Shown here piece by piece: positions 11,508 through 22,420 of a stretch of 64,000 bases of DNA (its first letter is position 1; each line of letters starts with the position of its first letter). The stretch covers positions 1,125,501 to 1,189,500 of the forward strand of contig VWND01000007.1 in assembly GCA_009599575.1 (NCBI GenBank), in the 5' to 3' direction. Made by a program: the position numbers and the translations under genes. The notes beneath the pieces are model-generated. The model saw nothing but the letters and a program-made list of their open reading frames with translations. It made no database searches and was not told the origin of the DNA. This DNA comes from Blumeriella jaapii (Eukaryota; Ascomycota; Leotiomycetes; Helotiales; Drepanopezizaceae).

Positions 11508-12377
11508 TGAAGCAAAAACCAACCACCCATTCCAATACACCATTCCTTGCCTTGGCCAACCGCCGTCCATTCGCAAGCCCCCGCCCACGTGCGATTCGCG
11601 TCCAAATCCGACGCCGACGCCGACGCTCTCCAGACATCCACGACGTGAGGTGCTTCCGCTGGAGGGCTTATCCCCTACCTTCGTCCCCCCTCGGATCCCC
11701 GCTTCACGGCAGAGAGAGCAGTGCGCACGGGTCCGCGTGGATGAGCCCTTCCGGGATCCGGACGTCTTCACGACCAGAGGCGGACGGGAGTCGTCTGGGC
11801 CGAGAGTCTGGCGCTATGCTCCGGCACTGGTGTCGGGGGGGTGAGTGGCGGATGGTGCACCTCGCAGATTCCTGCCTGATCCCACACGAGGGGGAAATGG
11901 TGGGTCTCGCTTGATACCGATGTCGATCGAGAGAGCAGAAAAAGAAAAAAAAAAAACCAACAAAACATAGCAGAAAGCGAGGAGAGCAGAGGGCACAAGA
12001 GCGAACGATCGGGATCCGGTCGTCGAGGACGGTACGCTCCCTTTGGCCCCTACCTCATGGAGCACGCCAAATGTGGAAATAGGGTCACGCAAACGGTCGG
12101 AGGTCTAGATCCAGTGACCCAGCGGCCGTGAAGGGGCATCCAGAGCACCGAAGACGAGGCACGCTCAACTGAATCTGCGGGCTGAGAATGAGATGCTGTT
12201 CTACGCTTGCGAGACGGTGTCAACCTCCATGCTCAGAAGACACACCCTGACAAGGCACAACGCATCCCCCGGACAAAACGCACGTCCAATCTTCCACCCG
12301 GGTGGGATGGCCCAAGGAATCCCAGGTTCCTCGACGCATGCATCATCTGCTCCAGATGGGGACTGCTCGTCAACGCT

Positions 12378-14945
12378 TCAGTACTCTACGACCTTCATTT
12401 TCTCCAGCAGCTCCTCGGGCAACTCCTCGGCTTTCACAATGCCCAACCCGACAATGTCACCCCAGAAGAACATGGCTCGATCCTGTGCGTAGGCCAGGTA
12501 ATCAAATTCATCCTCGCCACCATCCGCAGCCTCGGTCTCCTTGCTTCCATCAATCCGCGTCTCGCGAGCAAGACCATGGGCCTCCAGCTTCTGATTCGCG
12601 TTTGGCTCCGCCGTGGGCGAACCGACACCACCTCCTTCCGAAGGCGCGGGCTCCTCAGAAGTGTCGGTATCAGGAGTGACGGGCTCGGCGTCGTCGTTAA
12701 GACCAGGGACCTGCGCTTGCACGATGCCCCATGCGACCCATTGAGCACTGTTTGCGACACGCCAGATTCGCACTTCCTGAAGCAGCCCCTGGACTTGGCG
12801 TTCCGTCTCTTGCTCTCGTCTGGCTTCCTCCTCGGAGTAGTTGCCGGTAAATGTGAGATCCGAGTTGCTGCCACCGGGGGTTCGGGAGTCAAGGTAAAAG
12901 TCCGAGATGCTGTTGCGAGAGTTTTCCATCAACGGGTGCATCTGGGGCGTGGCGGATGCTTTCGGATCAAACTGTGGTCGGTGGTTGAGATAGGAGCGTA
13001 TAAAGGTCTTCTGTTGCTCCAGAGTGGGATAGGACTGGGTGTTGCAAGCCCACGCTCTAGTGGCATCGTGGTAGTTGTAGCACCACTCGGTGAAGTGATT
13101 GGCAAATTCTAGGCCGGGGGTATTCGCGGATGCATACTCGAAATCGATCACAATCAACTGCTTGTGTCTGTTCTCGGGGAGAAGAAGGGGAGAAGGTGCT
13201 GATCCGGCACTTGGATTTTCGGGCACCAGGCGGAGGATGTTACCATATTGCGTCTGTCAAATGTTAGTGAGGCCAGAACGGGTTGGAAAGCAATCGTCTC
13301 ACGTCATTATGAGCGAAGATCAACTTTCGATTGACGCCCCCATTCCCGTAGTAACTGTCAAGCCACTTGCGGTACTTGTCAATAGCAGCCTTGAAGTGTG
13401 GCCACTCGACCCCACAGACCAACCCTCTCGATCGCCAGAGCTCGCCCTTCACCTCCTTGCCACTACTGATTTCCTTGTCGAGGTAGTTGATGATTTTCTC
13501 GCAAGTGTTAACCCACTTGTCCCAGTTCAGCCACACAAACGGTCCTTCTTCCCGCTCGGTTTCGAGCAGCTCAATACCATCGTGCAACTCCCGCATACGC
13601 TTGGCAATCTGCTTGCTGGTGCTCTCAACTCTAAGGTCGTCAAAGGTCAACGTCTCGGCGTTGAAGAATTCTTCGAACCGCCCATTCGTGAAGGTGCCTA
13701 ACAGCCTCGGGCCAATCCTCTTGCGGGCCAACCTACGGAGGATGGAGAGCTCGTTCTCCCGATCGATGAGATGCTCCACTTGGGGGCCATAGATACGTAG
13801 AAGCAATTTGGGGGGGGGTCTTGGTGCCACCTTTCCTTCTGGAGTTGGCAAGTCCTCAGGAGGCGAAACGACATAGACAGCATTCGTAAGAGCACCACTC
13901 AGTCGCTTGACCTCGATGTCACCTCCACGTTCCAACGGTACACGTCTCCAACCCTTCAATCTCAATGTGTGCGCCAAGCGTACGATCTCATTCTTGAACG
14001 TCAGCCAAGCCTTGCGCTCCTTTTCAGCTTTCTTGCTAGTGCTCAATGTAACTGTTTCCATGGCCGAATCCGAAGCCCCACCTCCGTAGGACATGGTTTT
14101 CGAATTGTCAAGTACCACATCGCACGAGGGGACAATCACGTCACCCTCCTGGTATTCTGTATCCGAACTTCCCACATACGCCTTTCGGAACGATGGTCGT
14201 CTTCGCGAGCTGTGGCTGGGACGGCGTACGCTCGGTGTGGGAGCCGGAGCCGCTGTCGGGAGGGTATCGACTCCAAACGTGCTCATATTGTCTTCCAGGA
14301 TCTGCTGCAGCTTCTCCAAAGAAATAGCGCTGGCATCGGAGCTCTGGCTAGACGTGCGTGGTCGGGCATGCCTGCTGCTGTCTTTGACCTCGGGCTCTTC
14401 ACCCCGTTTACGTGCCTTCTTTGCCGCCTTTTTGGCTTTCTCTGCTTGTAGCCATTCTGCGACCTGCGAGAGCAGCTTGTCATGGCGGTGCTCATGACGG
14501 CGGTGTTGCAGCGGCTCGTGGCTCGGGCGACTTGCGTGGCGCTTCGGGGCAGAAGAGGCAGTTGACACGTCTGATGCCGCAACTGGATCGTCGACACTGA
14601 TTACCGATAGCCTCGACGAGGAGTTCGAGCGCAAGTTAGGGCGGCCCGTCATCCTTCTCTCCGATACTCCTGCTCTAAACTGCTTTGGTCGCGTTGAATC
14701 TTCGGAGCCTGACAGCGGGGTGAGAGGTTCTGGTTCCGGCTCAGCTATGGAGACGGCTATAGATCTTCCATCAGCTCGGGTGATTGTGTTGGTGTGGAGA
14801 GGGTCGTGAACGGCGACCGCATCCATGGATTGGTCTTACATTTCACTGGGCCACTCTTTGGGCTTTGTGCCTGCGTCTCTTCTGCATCTCTCAGAGCAGG
14901 CCTCAAAGGCAGAGGCGAGCCATATTCCGGCGGGGCGAAAGACAT
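12378..14945 (-). CDS. Choline/ethanolamine kinase
   Basis: The enzyme phosphorylates choline (and often ethanolamine) with ATP, the first step of the Kennedy route to phosphatidylcholine, in the cytosol. Exons are 14945-14840, 14756-13303 and 13253-12378, in continuous frame for 811 residues; introns are 83 and 49 bp with good GT-AG borders. The start is set at 14945 because ACCACCATGTC is a strong context and intron 1 (GTAAGA...CTATAG) joins SPKSGPVK to SVSIAEPEPEPLTPL in frame. The downstream ATG at 14826 lies inside that intron. Catalytic signatures are the Brenner-type motif FAHNDTQYGN (HND ends at about residue 520, across intron 2) and VIDFEYA (Asp about 557). The N-terminal 200 residues are low complexity (Ser, Arg, Lys), and an acidic insert follows the kinase core, as in fungal homologues. 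Choline versus ethanolamine preference cannot be read from the sequence. Confidence 0.93.
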
Positions 14946-17084
14946 GGTGGTGGATGTAGTTTGGGTCTGCGGTTTGTCGACTACATCAACGTAACAAATG
15001 CTGCCGAATGTCTCTAAGATGCGTGAGCCAAGAGTGTTACGTAGACGATCTCCTCCTGGGGCCGTCTCTTCGAGCTCGTCTTCAAAGAGTGTTGTTGTAA
15101 TGAGGGTGGTTGTCGTCGGGTCGCGATCAACAGGAAATGACATGGGCTGAACCGAGGGGTCCTTGGCCCGTGGCTTCAAGAGTGGCTGAAGGTGGAAAGT
15201 CGTCTGTGCTGCGAGAATTCCACGGTCGGTAGGGCGAAACTCGAAGATCGATAGCTAACAAGGTGTTTTGATCTCAGGAAGGGAGCGTAGGTAGTTTGGT
15301 CGACTTCTATATTGTAGGTGGGTACTGTAGGATCTGGATCTGCTTGCCCGGCCCGGCCCAAAGGTTTGGTTTGGGTGGGTAAGCAGGATCCGTTTTGCGA
15401 GCATAGGATTGATACAATTTCTCATCGTGCTTTGGATCCGGTTGTCAGGATTTGGTGGGATTCTGGCCATGACAAACATCTACAGGATTTCGGGTTGGGA
15501 TAAGCATGACCAGAACACGTGTGATTCTTGGCTTATACAGTTTGGTATGTAGGTTTGAAGGCAGGGCAGTTTGGGCTTTGGGCATGTTCAAACAGGGTCG
15601 GAGCCGAGGAAACCATAAACACAAGTCGTCTTGTTTACATTGTGCACTTTAGTCATCTGTTTGCTAAAGTTAAGCGCTTCGGGCCGCGTCGAGACTACAA
15701 GTAATCCATTCTGTCAGTTCATAGAGAGGTACCTATGTACGTATGTAACTCGTAATGTAACTCGTAGGTATAGAAAGGGGAATATCACAGCTGCCGCGCT
15801 TGGAGTCAACCATTCGCCGGAGACAAGTCTTTACAGTACGTCGTTGGATACAGGAAGCAGGTGGGCAACAGTCGTCCTTGAAAAAGCTTATCATAGTAAA
15901 AAGGATGATCTGGTGTTATTGGCACGGCTCTTGCTGGATTCCCATTACTTTATATATATCGATGAAAATGTGACCCGCCCAGATGTAACAGGCTGGTCTC
16001 ATTCTGGTGAAAGTACAGTACCCACCTCTATCAGCATACGCAGTAGTTGCTCTGACATGGAGACAGGCGTGGAACATCTTACAGATTTTCCAATGTCGGG
16101 TCGGGCGTCAGACATCTCGATCTCGGGGCGAACGTACTATGTTAGTTAGCTGCACCGTATCACCGCAGAAAAAAAGGTGTAACAAAGTAAGCTGTATTCC
16201 AGTAAAGGCGGGCTCGGTATGCTGCTTATTCCAAGATGCCTGAAATGACTACAATAAGACAAAGCAAAGATGCTGATGGCAGAAATACCCATGATATTCA
16301 TTGTAATACCCATCCTCAAAAGCAAACAGCGTCTCGTTCTCGTTGAAAAGAATTCCGCACTGAGAGCGATAGATATGGATCAATCAAGTTGTTTGCTCGC
16401 TTAGCAACGAGGAAGCAAGTAAACAGCATGGATATTAGATCAATATAATCAAGTAGATCAAGAAAGAAACATTCCCACCCTGACCATGTGAATTACAAAG
16501 CCCGGTTATTATATACGCGGTTTGGTAGTCCGGTGCCAAGCTGGGGGCAATTGATTGTCAGTTTTTCGATGGGATCGTTGAGGACTCAAGAAGAAACGAC
16601 AGCAAGGCAAACGAGGACGAGGCAGGAAGAAATGTCGCGAGAGACGCAAAACCCCCTCCGAGATGGAGCTCTAGGACAATGAAAGCGTAATGCAACACCA
16701 ATTTCACTCTGTAGATCACATCCTGAGCGTATCACAGAACATCGTCGCAGAAGTCTTAGGCGGTGTCGAGCATTGCATGAGGTCCCATCAAACTTGTAGC
16801 TTAGATCAGAGGGGCCAAATACACAACATTTCCCTGCTGTTCTCTGATAGAGGTATCTAGGTAGGCATGTTCTAGTTGATCTTTCCGTAAGCACCGGAGT
16901 GGCTCTTCCGGCAGAACTTGCGCTGAGCGTAACCTTAGGCGTGATCGCTCCTTTCTCGCCCGGAACCTCTATTTCAACTTGAAGCTCTCACGAGCTCTTC
17001 TCTTGCAAAGCATTCATCAATCCAACCATCACCTGAACTTCTCTTCATATTCAACTGCACAAGCATTCAGTTGCCGTTATCCAG
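14946..17084. other. Intergenic: choline kinase promoter side, no clear gene
   Basis: The choline kinase promoter and 5' leader should lie just right of 14945. An open frame of 172 codons at 15631-16149 (+) starts with a hydrophobic stretch (FTLCTLVICLLKLSASG), but the rest has no recognisable domain and no supporting exon structure. It is noted as a weak candidate only. The pyrimidine-rich leader at 16945-17084 looks like the 5' untranslated region of the broken secreted-protein gene that follows. Confidence 0.5.
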
Positions 17085-17348
17085 ATGAGAGTTCTTCTCG
17101 CCCTTGCGGTAGCAGGTCTTGTTTCTGCCTAGTGTGAATATAACTACGGGGATACCGGTCCTCACCACGCTCCCCCTTCCAGGTGTGTGGGCAAAGAGAG
17201 CGAAGTCATACCAAGAAACAACGCTGCAGCAAAACGTCCTCCCTGGGCTCCGGCTGGTTCTCCTCTTCCATTCCCAGTACCTTCAATCAGGCAGTGTGGC
17301 GCCACCCTTTCCCCTTTTCCTCGGTACCTCGGAGGTATTTACTTCTGA
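17085..17348 (+). pseudogene. Small secreted-protein gene broken at the signal-peptide boundary
   Basis: ATG at 17085 opens a textbook signal peptide, MRVLLALAVAGLVSA, preceded by a CT-rich leader. The next codon is TAG (17130-17132). Reading on in the same frame gives 71 further codons (17133-17345) with a Cys directly after the stop, two more Cys, and Pro-rich segments such as KRPPWAPAGSPLPFPVPS, ending at TGA 17346-17348. Family members usually have Gln at this place (AQC), so a single CAG-to-TAG change is a natural explanation. A GTGAGT donor at 17405 hints at a further exon, but none could be assigned. The protein family is not recognised; effector or secreted-enzyme status is speculation. 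The gene lies in an otherwise gene-poor stretch between conserved genes. Confidence 0.55.
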
Positions 17349-18034
17349 GAGTGTTCTTGAAACAAGTGCCCTCGAGACACTGCTGCATGCTGTTCTGCCA
17401 ACGTGAGTAATGAGATAGCACTTATGATCAGATTAATAACTGAGCAAGTACAAAACGGAACCCCAAGCATGGCGCTCTCCAACTGCCGTCTGACTAGGAT
17501 GATCAACGTCAGCTTTGACTCCCAAGACGCAGAGGTCCTTGAAAAGATCGTGGAAAATAGACTACGCCCAAGGCAAGTACATGAATGGGCTGAAAATAGA
17601 ATTGGCATTAGCCAGAGGAGCCGGAGGAGAGTGTACAAACAGAAGTGTAAATCGTTCACGGGCTCTCTTATCATGGCGGGCATACACTCCAGGTTATTGA
17701 GCTATTCTTCCACAAGTAGACGTATCAAATCGAACATTGATTGATTTTGATGGTCTACCACTGTTTTCGCTATCATCAAAATTTTCAACACCATGTTTCT
17801 GGTGACCAACGCAATTACTAGGAATACTTGCCCTGCACGTGCATTTCAGTACAGGAAGACGACAAGAGCCATCGCGTCTGCTCCCGAATGCGTTCCATTT
17901 GTGGCACTGGATCATTGTCGATGACGTTGGTCTTCAGTGATCGATTGTCCAAACGCCACAGAGTTCGCCATTTGATGCTCGATGATAGACCTGCAGCGGG
18001 CCACCAGGCCGTGGCCCCATGCGCAACATCGCTT
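17349..18034. other. Intergenic, possible remnants of the secreted-protein gene
   Basis: Contains GTGAGTAATGAG (17405) and a frame including LSNCRLTRMINVSFDSQDAE that might be a decayed downstream exon. This could not be supported further. The right end is the 3' flank of the ARPC4 gene. Confidence 0.35.
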
Positions 18035-18807
18035 TTAATCGAACTGCCGCATCATCAGTACCGGAAGACCGCCTTATGAGCCAGCAACATGTACTCACCG
18101 GTGTCAGGAACGACTCGGCCACGAACCTTGCCCGTGCATTCAGCTATGGAATTGTCAGTGGTGAACCCCGAGCAAACGTGGACAGAACCCACAAATAGCT
18201 TCATTTCCGAGATCTCCTTGTCCACCTCCTCCATGAACTGTATGATGAAATCCACCAGCTTGTGCTTCAGCATCTCTTCGGTATGGAAATTTGTGATCAG
18301 GAATGAAATGTCATAGCCCTGGAATCGTCAGTCTCATGCCTCCTCCGTGTACCCCATCGTAGCCCACCTTCACTGGCTTCCTCCGCAGAATGAAGAAGGC
18401 CTCGGCTCTCTGGGTAAGGAATCGCGTGAACTTGTGGACTAGAATGTGCTCTATCTCGTCTGCTTGCTTGATCTTGATGCTAATGCGGACGCTGTTTATG
18501 CTCGGCTCGATCAGGACTCGCTCGTTCTCGTTCCGGGCGACGGTCAACGGGTTCAGCAGGACTTCGGGGGATGTCTGCGCTTCGATTTCGGGAACATTGT
18601 GGCGCTCGCTGGTCTGGCTCGCATGGTCTATTTGCATTAGCCATGTGAAAGGTTTAGAGAGGCATAGCAGCTCAGGGCAATTACTCGAAAGACAGAGGGC
18701 GGCCGTGACAGAGTGCCTCACGCACTGCAAATACGGGCGAAGGCTCTGACTCTGTGGAGGGATTAGCATTGGTTCGGGGATTGAAGATGCGGTTTGTGAC
18801 TTGCCAT
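18035..18807 (-). CDS. ARPC4: Arp2/3 complex subunit 4 (ARPC4, 20 kDa)
   Basis: ARPC4 forms, with ARPC2, the core of the Arp2/3 complex that nucleates branched actin at cortical patches. Six exons were assembled: 18807-18805 (ATG alone), 18751-18685, 18627-18368, 18318-18193, 18143-18099 and 18043-18035. They give 169 residues, the normal length. Landmarks are [90 protein letters not shown] and the last residues SFLTPFD. Five introns (53, 57, 49, 48 and 55 bp) interrupt only 510 coding bases. Intron 1 uses a GC donor (GCAAGT) directly after the start codon and ends CCACAG; the others are GT-AG. The last exon holds just two codons and TAA. It is divergent from ubp6 with 387 bp between start codons. 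Confidence 0.96.
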
Positions 18808-19194
18808 GGTGTGGTGTTGTGCTGCGAATACGGTGAGCAGCTGGCCGTCGCGGAGACTGTACAATGTCTAAACAGTCGCCTTGGTGGGGGTGGGAAATCC
18901 AAGACGACTTCACTCCGCGTCACGCCGCGCTAACTGCTTCGTGTTTACATATCTGCCACCATCCCCACCAAGACTTTGTCACCATCACCATCACCAACGC
19001 CCTCCTCTCCTCCTTCACCTCGGTAGAGACAAATCCTCCTTCTCTAGGTACACGGCATCTACAGGACCAAGCTTACGCCCATTGCAAGCTGGCCGGCTAA
19101 CAACTATTCAAGAGCTGCCCCGCAACAAATACATTCCCAAGCCCTCCGTGGCTTCGACAGCAAGACTATATTACCCGGCTTCATATCTGGAGCC
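18808..19194. promoter_or_regulatory. Shared upstream region of ARPC4 and ubp6
   Basis: These 387 bp separate the divergent start codons and must hold both promoters. The segment 18953-19020 is rich in CACCATCACC-type C/A/T repeats on the plus strand. No TATA box or named binding site could be assigned with confidence. Confidence 0.5.
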
Positions 19195-20943
19195 ATGGCC
19201 ACCGTCCCGGTCATCGTCAAGCACCAAGGCAAGAAGTACGATGTCGATTTGGATGTGACCTCTACCGGCGAGGTCTTGAAGTTCCAGCTGTACTCCCTCA
19301 CTGGTGTCGAGCCAGAGCGACAGAAGATTCTTATTAAGGGCGGACAATTGAAGGATGACACGGAATTATCGACGCTCGGCGCGAAGCCGGGCCAAACTTT
19401 CATGATGATGGGCACAGCCTCCGGCAAAGGGGATTTACAGCGACCGAAGGAGGCCATCAAGTTCGTGGAGGATATGACTGAAGCCGAGGCTGCGCAGCAA
19501 GTTGGCGCCACGCCCGCTGGTCTGCAGAATCTGGGCAACACCTGTTACATGAACTCGGCTTTGCAGACACTGAAAGCGATTCCCGAGCTGCAAGAACAGT
19601 TGGTCACATACACCGCTGTACCCACTCAAGGCGGCGCCGGTTCATCTGGGCTGGGAGATCTCGGTGTGTTTGGTCTGGGCGGCCTGGGAGCATCGACAGA
19701 TTTGACTGCAGCTCTGCGTGACCTCTACACACAGATGGGAAAGACCCAACACGGTTTCCCGCCTTTGGCCTTCCTCAACGCTTTACGGAGCGCATTCCCC
19801 CGTTTTGCTGAAAAGGCTAAGAACGGCCACGGTTACGCTCAACAGGATGCCGAAGAGGCCTGGTCTGAAATCGTCTCGCAGTTACGTCAAAAGCTAAAGA
19901 CCAAGGATCCGAAGGATGGATCGAAAGAAATCACATTTGTGGACAAGTACATGGCTGGGAGACTTTCATCTGTCACCGAATGTGACGAGCAGGCTGCAAA
20001 GGATCTCGGAGAGGTGCCAGTCAAGGCCGAGGACGCATTCCTGAAGCTGGATTGTCACATCAGCGGAACTACGAACCACCTGAGAGACGGAATTATGGCC
20101 GGTCTGGAAGAGAAACTTGAAAAGAATTCAGAACTTCTTGGCAGAAACGCTATCTATACGAAGAAATCCAAGATTGCACGTTTGCCGAAGTATCTCACAG
20201 TACACTTTGTTCGATTTTTCTGGAAGCGCGAGGCTCAGAAGAAAGCAAAGATCATGCGCAAGGTCACATTTCCTGATGAGCTAGACATCGTCGAGTTCTG
20301 CACAGACGAACTGAAGAAGATGCTTATTCCAGTCCGAGACAAGGTCCGTGAGGTTCGAAAGGACGAGGAAGACATCGAGAGGGCACGCAAACGCCAAAAG
20401 AAGATCCACGACAAGGCGGTTGCCGACGAGGCTGCAGGTATCGTTGACTCTGTGTCTGAATCCAAAAAGTCAGACGAAAAGAAAGCAGGCGATGCCAAGA
20501 AGGATAGCAAGTCTACTTCTGGTGATGATGTAGTGATGGAGGATGTCGTTTACAAGACCGACGCCGAGGTCGATGCCGAGAAAGCCGCCGCCGTCCTTGA
20601 GGCCAAGAAGGAGCTTCATGCCATGATCCATCCTGATTTGCTTGCGGACGAAGGTGCAAATATGTCGGGTCTTTACGAGCTGCGAGGTATTGTCACTCAC
20701 CAAGGTGCTAGTGCAGACAGTGGTCATTACACTGCCTACGTCAAGAAGCAAGGTCCGCTTGATCCTACGACCGGCAAGAGAGGCGAGGAGGACGGGAACT
20801 GGTGGTGGTTTAATGACGATAAGGTCACGGAAGTTGAGGCTGAGAAGATTGTCACTCTTTCTGGCGGCGGAGAATCTCATTCCGCTTTGATCTTGCTCTA
20901 CAAAGCCATTCCTCTGCCATCAGCCGAAGGCATTGCAGAATAA
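19195..20943 (+). CDS. ubp6: Ubp6/USP14 proteasome-associated ubiquitin hydrolase
   Basis: This cysteine protease sits on the proteasome base and removes ubiquitin from substrates, recycling it and tuning degradation. The gene is one exon, 582 residues, starting in the context GAGCCATGGCC. Residues 4-75 form the N-terminal ubiquitin-like domain that docks on Rpn1 (VIVKHQGKKYDVDLD, ILIKGGQLKDD). The USP domain begins with GLQNLGNTCYMNSALQ, nucleophile Cys117. The His box is GASADSGHYTAYVKK (His about 511), followed by WWWFNDDKVTEV (Asn/Asp about 540-541). A Lys/Glu-rich insert at about residues 385-465 (DEEDIERARKRQKK onward) divides the domain, as in fungal Ubp6. Length and domain order match the family. 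Confidence 0.97.
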   Translation: MATVPVIVKHQGKKYDVDLDVTSTGEVLKFQLYSLTGVEPERQKILIKGGQLKDDTELSTLGAKPGQTFMMMGTASGKGDLQRPKEAIKFVEDMTEAEAAQQVGATPAGLQNLGNTCYMNSALQTLKAIPELQEQLVTYTAVPTQGGAGSSGLGDLGVFGLGGLGASTDLTAALRDLYTQMGKTQHGFPPLAFLNALRSAFPRFAEKAKNGHGYAQQDAEEAWSEIVSQLRQKLKTKDPKDGSKEITFVDKYMAGRLSSVTECDEQAAKDLGEVPVKAEDAFLKLDCHISGTTNHLRDGIMAGLEEKLEKNSELLGRNAIYTKKSKIARLPKYLTVHFVRFFWKREAQKKAKIMRKVTFPDELDIVEFCTDELKKMLIPVRDKVREVRKDEEDIERARKRQKKIHDKAVADEAAGIVDSVSESKKSDEKKAGDAKKDSKSTSGDDVVMEDVVYKTDAEVDAEKAAAVLEAKKELHAMIHPDLLADEGANMSGLYELRGIVTHQGASADSGHYTAYVKKQGPLDPTTGKRGEEDGNWWWFNDDKVTEVEAEKIVTLSGGGESHSALILLYKAIPLPSAEGIAE

Positions 20944-21350
20944 TTAGCATTGATGGGTGAGGAGACGCTTGCATGGAAAGGCATAAATGGAAGCGATGCT
21001 GGTAGTGTTAGGATGCTGTGCTGTATCGTTGACAGGTAGACCAGCCAATAGATCGTTGATGTCTAGCTGCTGTCCCTAATCTTTCCAAACCGATTTGCTT
21101 CTTGTCGGTCACTGCTATTTTTCGTCTGAGACTTCCACTGTCATCTAACAGGAGAATCCCCGTGGTGTTTTTATGCAACATTCTGGTCTTCATCTACTAC
21201 AAATGCTTGCCTCTGATTGGACGATGGAAAAATGGGGTTCAAAAGGGGCGAAAAGCATCCGGAGGTTATCGAGCTTCTTACTGACTTCTTGTCTGTTGAT
21301 ATTCCTTCCTCTATTATATCAACAGATCTTGCCTCTATTACTTGTGCAAG
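20944..21350. other. Intergenic: ubp6 3' flank and methyltransferase promoter
   Basis: About 400 bp between tandem genes. No coding or structural signal was recognised. Confidence 0.5.
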
Positions 21351-22420
21351 ATGCCTGGCAATGACAACACTCGCTGTAACCATTCACACTGGAAGTAGGT
21401 TTCGCTCTTCCTGTTGCCATCTCTCATTTGGGCACATGAAGTGTCCTTGACGTCTCGATGGGAAAGCAAGTTGAAGGCAGCATGATCTTCCTATCCGATT
21501 CAAGCACCGTCCCAAGGCCCATATAGCAGCCATGGCACACAGACGGAATCATCGCTGACTGGTACTCAATCTAGCGAGGCGTCTTCATCGTACAACTCGA
21601 GGTTTGCCAAGACTATCCAGCAAATCATCGAGGAGATCCAAAAGCACCATGAATGGATCGGTGTAGACTGGGTCGAGGATTCTACGGACTCTGGATCCGA
21701 GAATGAGGCTTTGCCGGCGACACCGCGAACGACAGTTCGATTGCTCGATTACGCATGCGGAACTGGCCTGGTATCACGTGTTGGTGATCCTCAAGCCCAA
21801 GAACCTCCGAGAGCGACGGAAGCATGTTGACGGCTTAGACAGGCTCTCGCGCCGTACGTTACCCAGAGCATCGGAATTGACCTTTCAGAGGGCATGGTTC
21901 ATGAGTACAATACCGCCGCTCGCAACCAGGGCATTCCTGAATCCGAAATGCATGCCGTCCAAGGAAATCTCATAGATGCTGGAAGTCTAGGTCCGGCGAC
22001 GCTTACAGGAGATGCCTTTTTCGACTTCGATATCGCGGCTGTGGGAATGGGCTTCCATCACTTTGACGATCCGGCTTTGGCCGCGAAAAGGCTGGCGGGA
22101 AGATTGAAGAAAGGTGGAGTGTTGATGATCATTGACTTTTTACCCCATTCACATGTGCCGTAAGGCTCCCTCTTGGCTAAGCTATGAATTGACAGGATGA
22201 ATAGCTGATATTTGTAAGCAGTCATGGTGACCATAGCAAAAACGCTGCTCATACGGTTACTTACAACGGGTTTTCGCCAGATGATGTAAAGAAGATCTTT
22301 CAAGATGCAGGGGTTGGTTCAGATTTTGATTACAAAGTGATTGGGAACGGAATCGTCTTTTCTGAAAGGGAGGGAAGGATGCCCAGGAGTGTATTTTTTG
22401 CAAAAGGGAAGAAGTTGTAA
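21351..22420 (+). CDS. Class I SAM-dependent methyltransferase
   Basis: Four exons (21351-21394, 21575-21779, 21843-22159, 22222-22420) join in frame to 254 residues; introns are 180, 63 and 62 bp, GT-AG, with CTGAC 15 bp before the first acceptor. The start is inferred from the in-frame join HW|NEASSSYNSRFAKT, which matches the usual N-terminus of this fungal family. Motif I, the SAM-binding loop, is LLDYACGTGLVSR (residues 71-83). The acidic end of strand 2 is IGIDLSEGM, motif II is DFDIAAVGMGFHHF, and post-motif strands include GGVLMIIDFLPH. The C-terminal part (AAHTVTYNGFSPDDVKKIFQDAG) completes the fold. Substrate is unknown: similar proteins are annotated only as UbiE/Coq5-like or methyltransferase type 11/12, with small-molecule substrates likely. 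The family assignment is strong, the exact start less so. Confidence 0.85.

Larger units (their letters stand above)
9730..12377. other. Intergenic, microsatellite rich, no gene recognised
   Basis: About 2.65 kb between the start of the flavin-carrier gene and the 3' end of the choline kinase gene. The part nearest 9730 should hold the flavin-carrier promoter. Several short tandem arrays lie at 10375-10391 (GGGCTCT), 10501-10528, 10535-10555, 10585-10605, 10813-10855 and 11484-11507. Open frames here are short, overlap on both strands, and lack recognisable domains. Confidence 0.55.

Noticed and set aside
14757..15179. Choline kinase starting further upstream at ATG 15179
   Set aside because: The frame is open, but the upstream segment shows no family similarity, whereas ATG 14945 has a strong context and family-like sequence follows. 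Not fully excluded.
15631..16149. 172-codon frame with a hydrophobic start, possible secreted protein
   Set aside because: No plausible signal cleavage pattern, domain, Cys pattern or exon structure. Kept only as a remark in the intergenic entry.
18311..18913. Single 200-codon frame over the ARPC4 locus
   Set aside because: It reads through introns 1-3. The spliced model gives the exact family length and conserved sequence.
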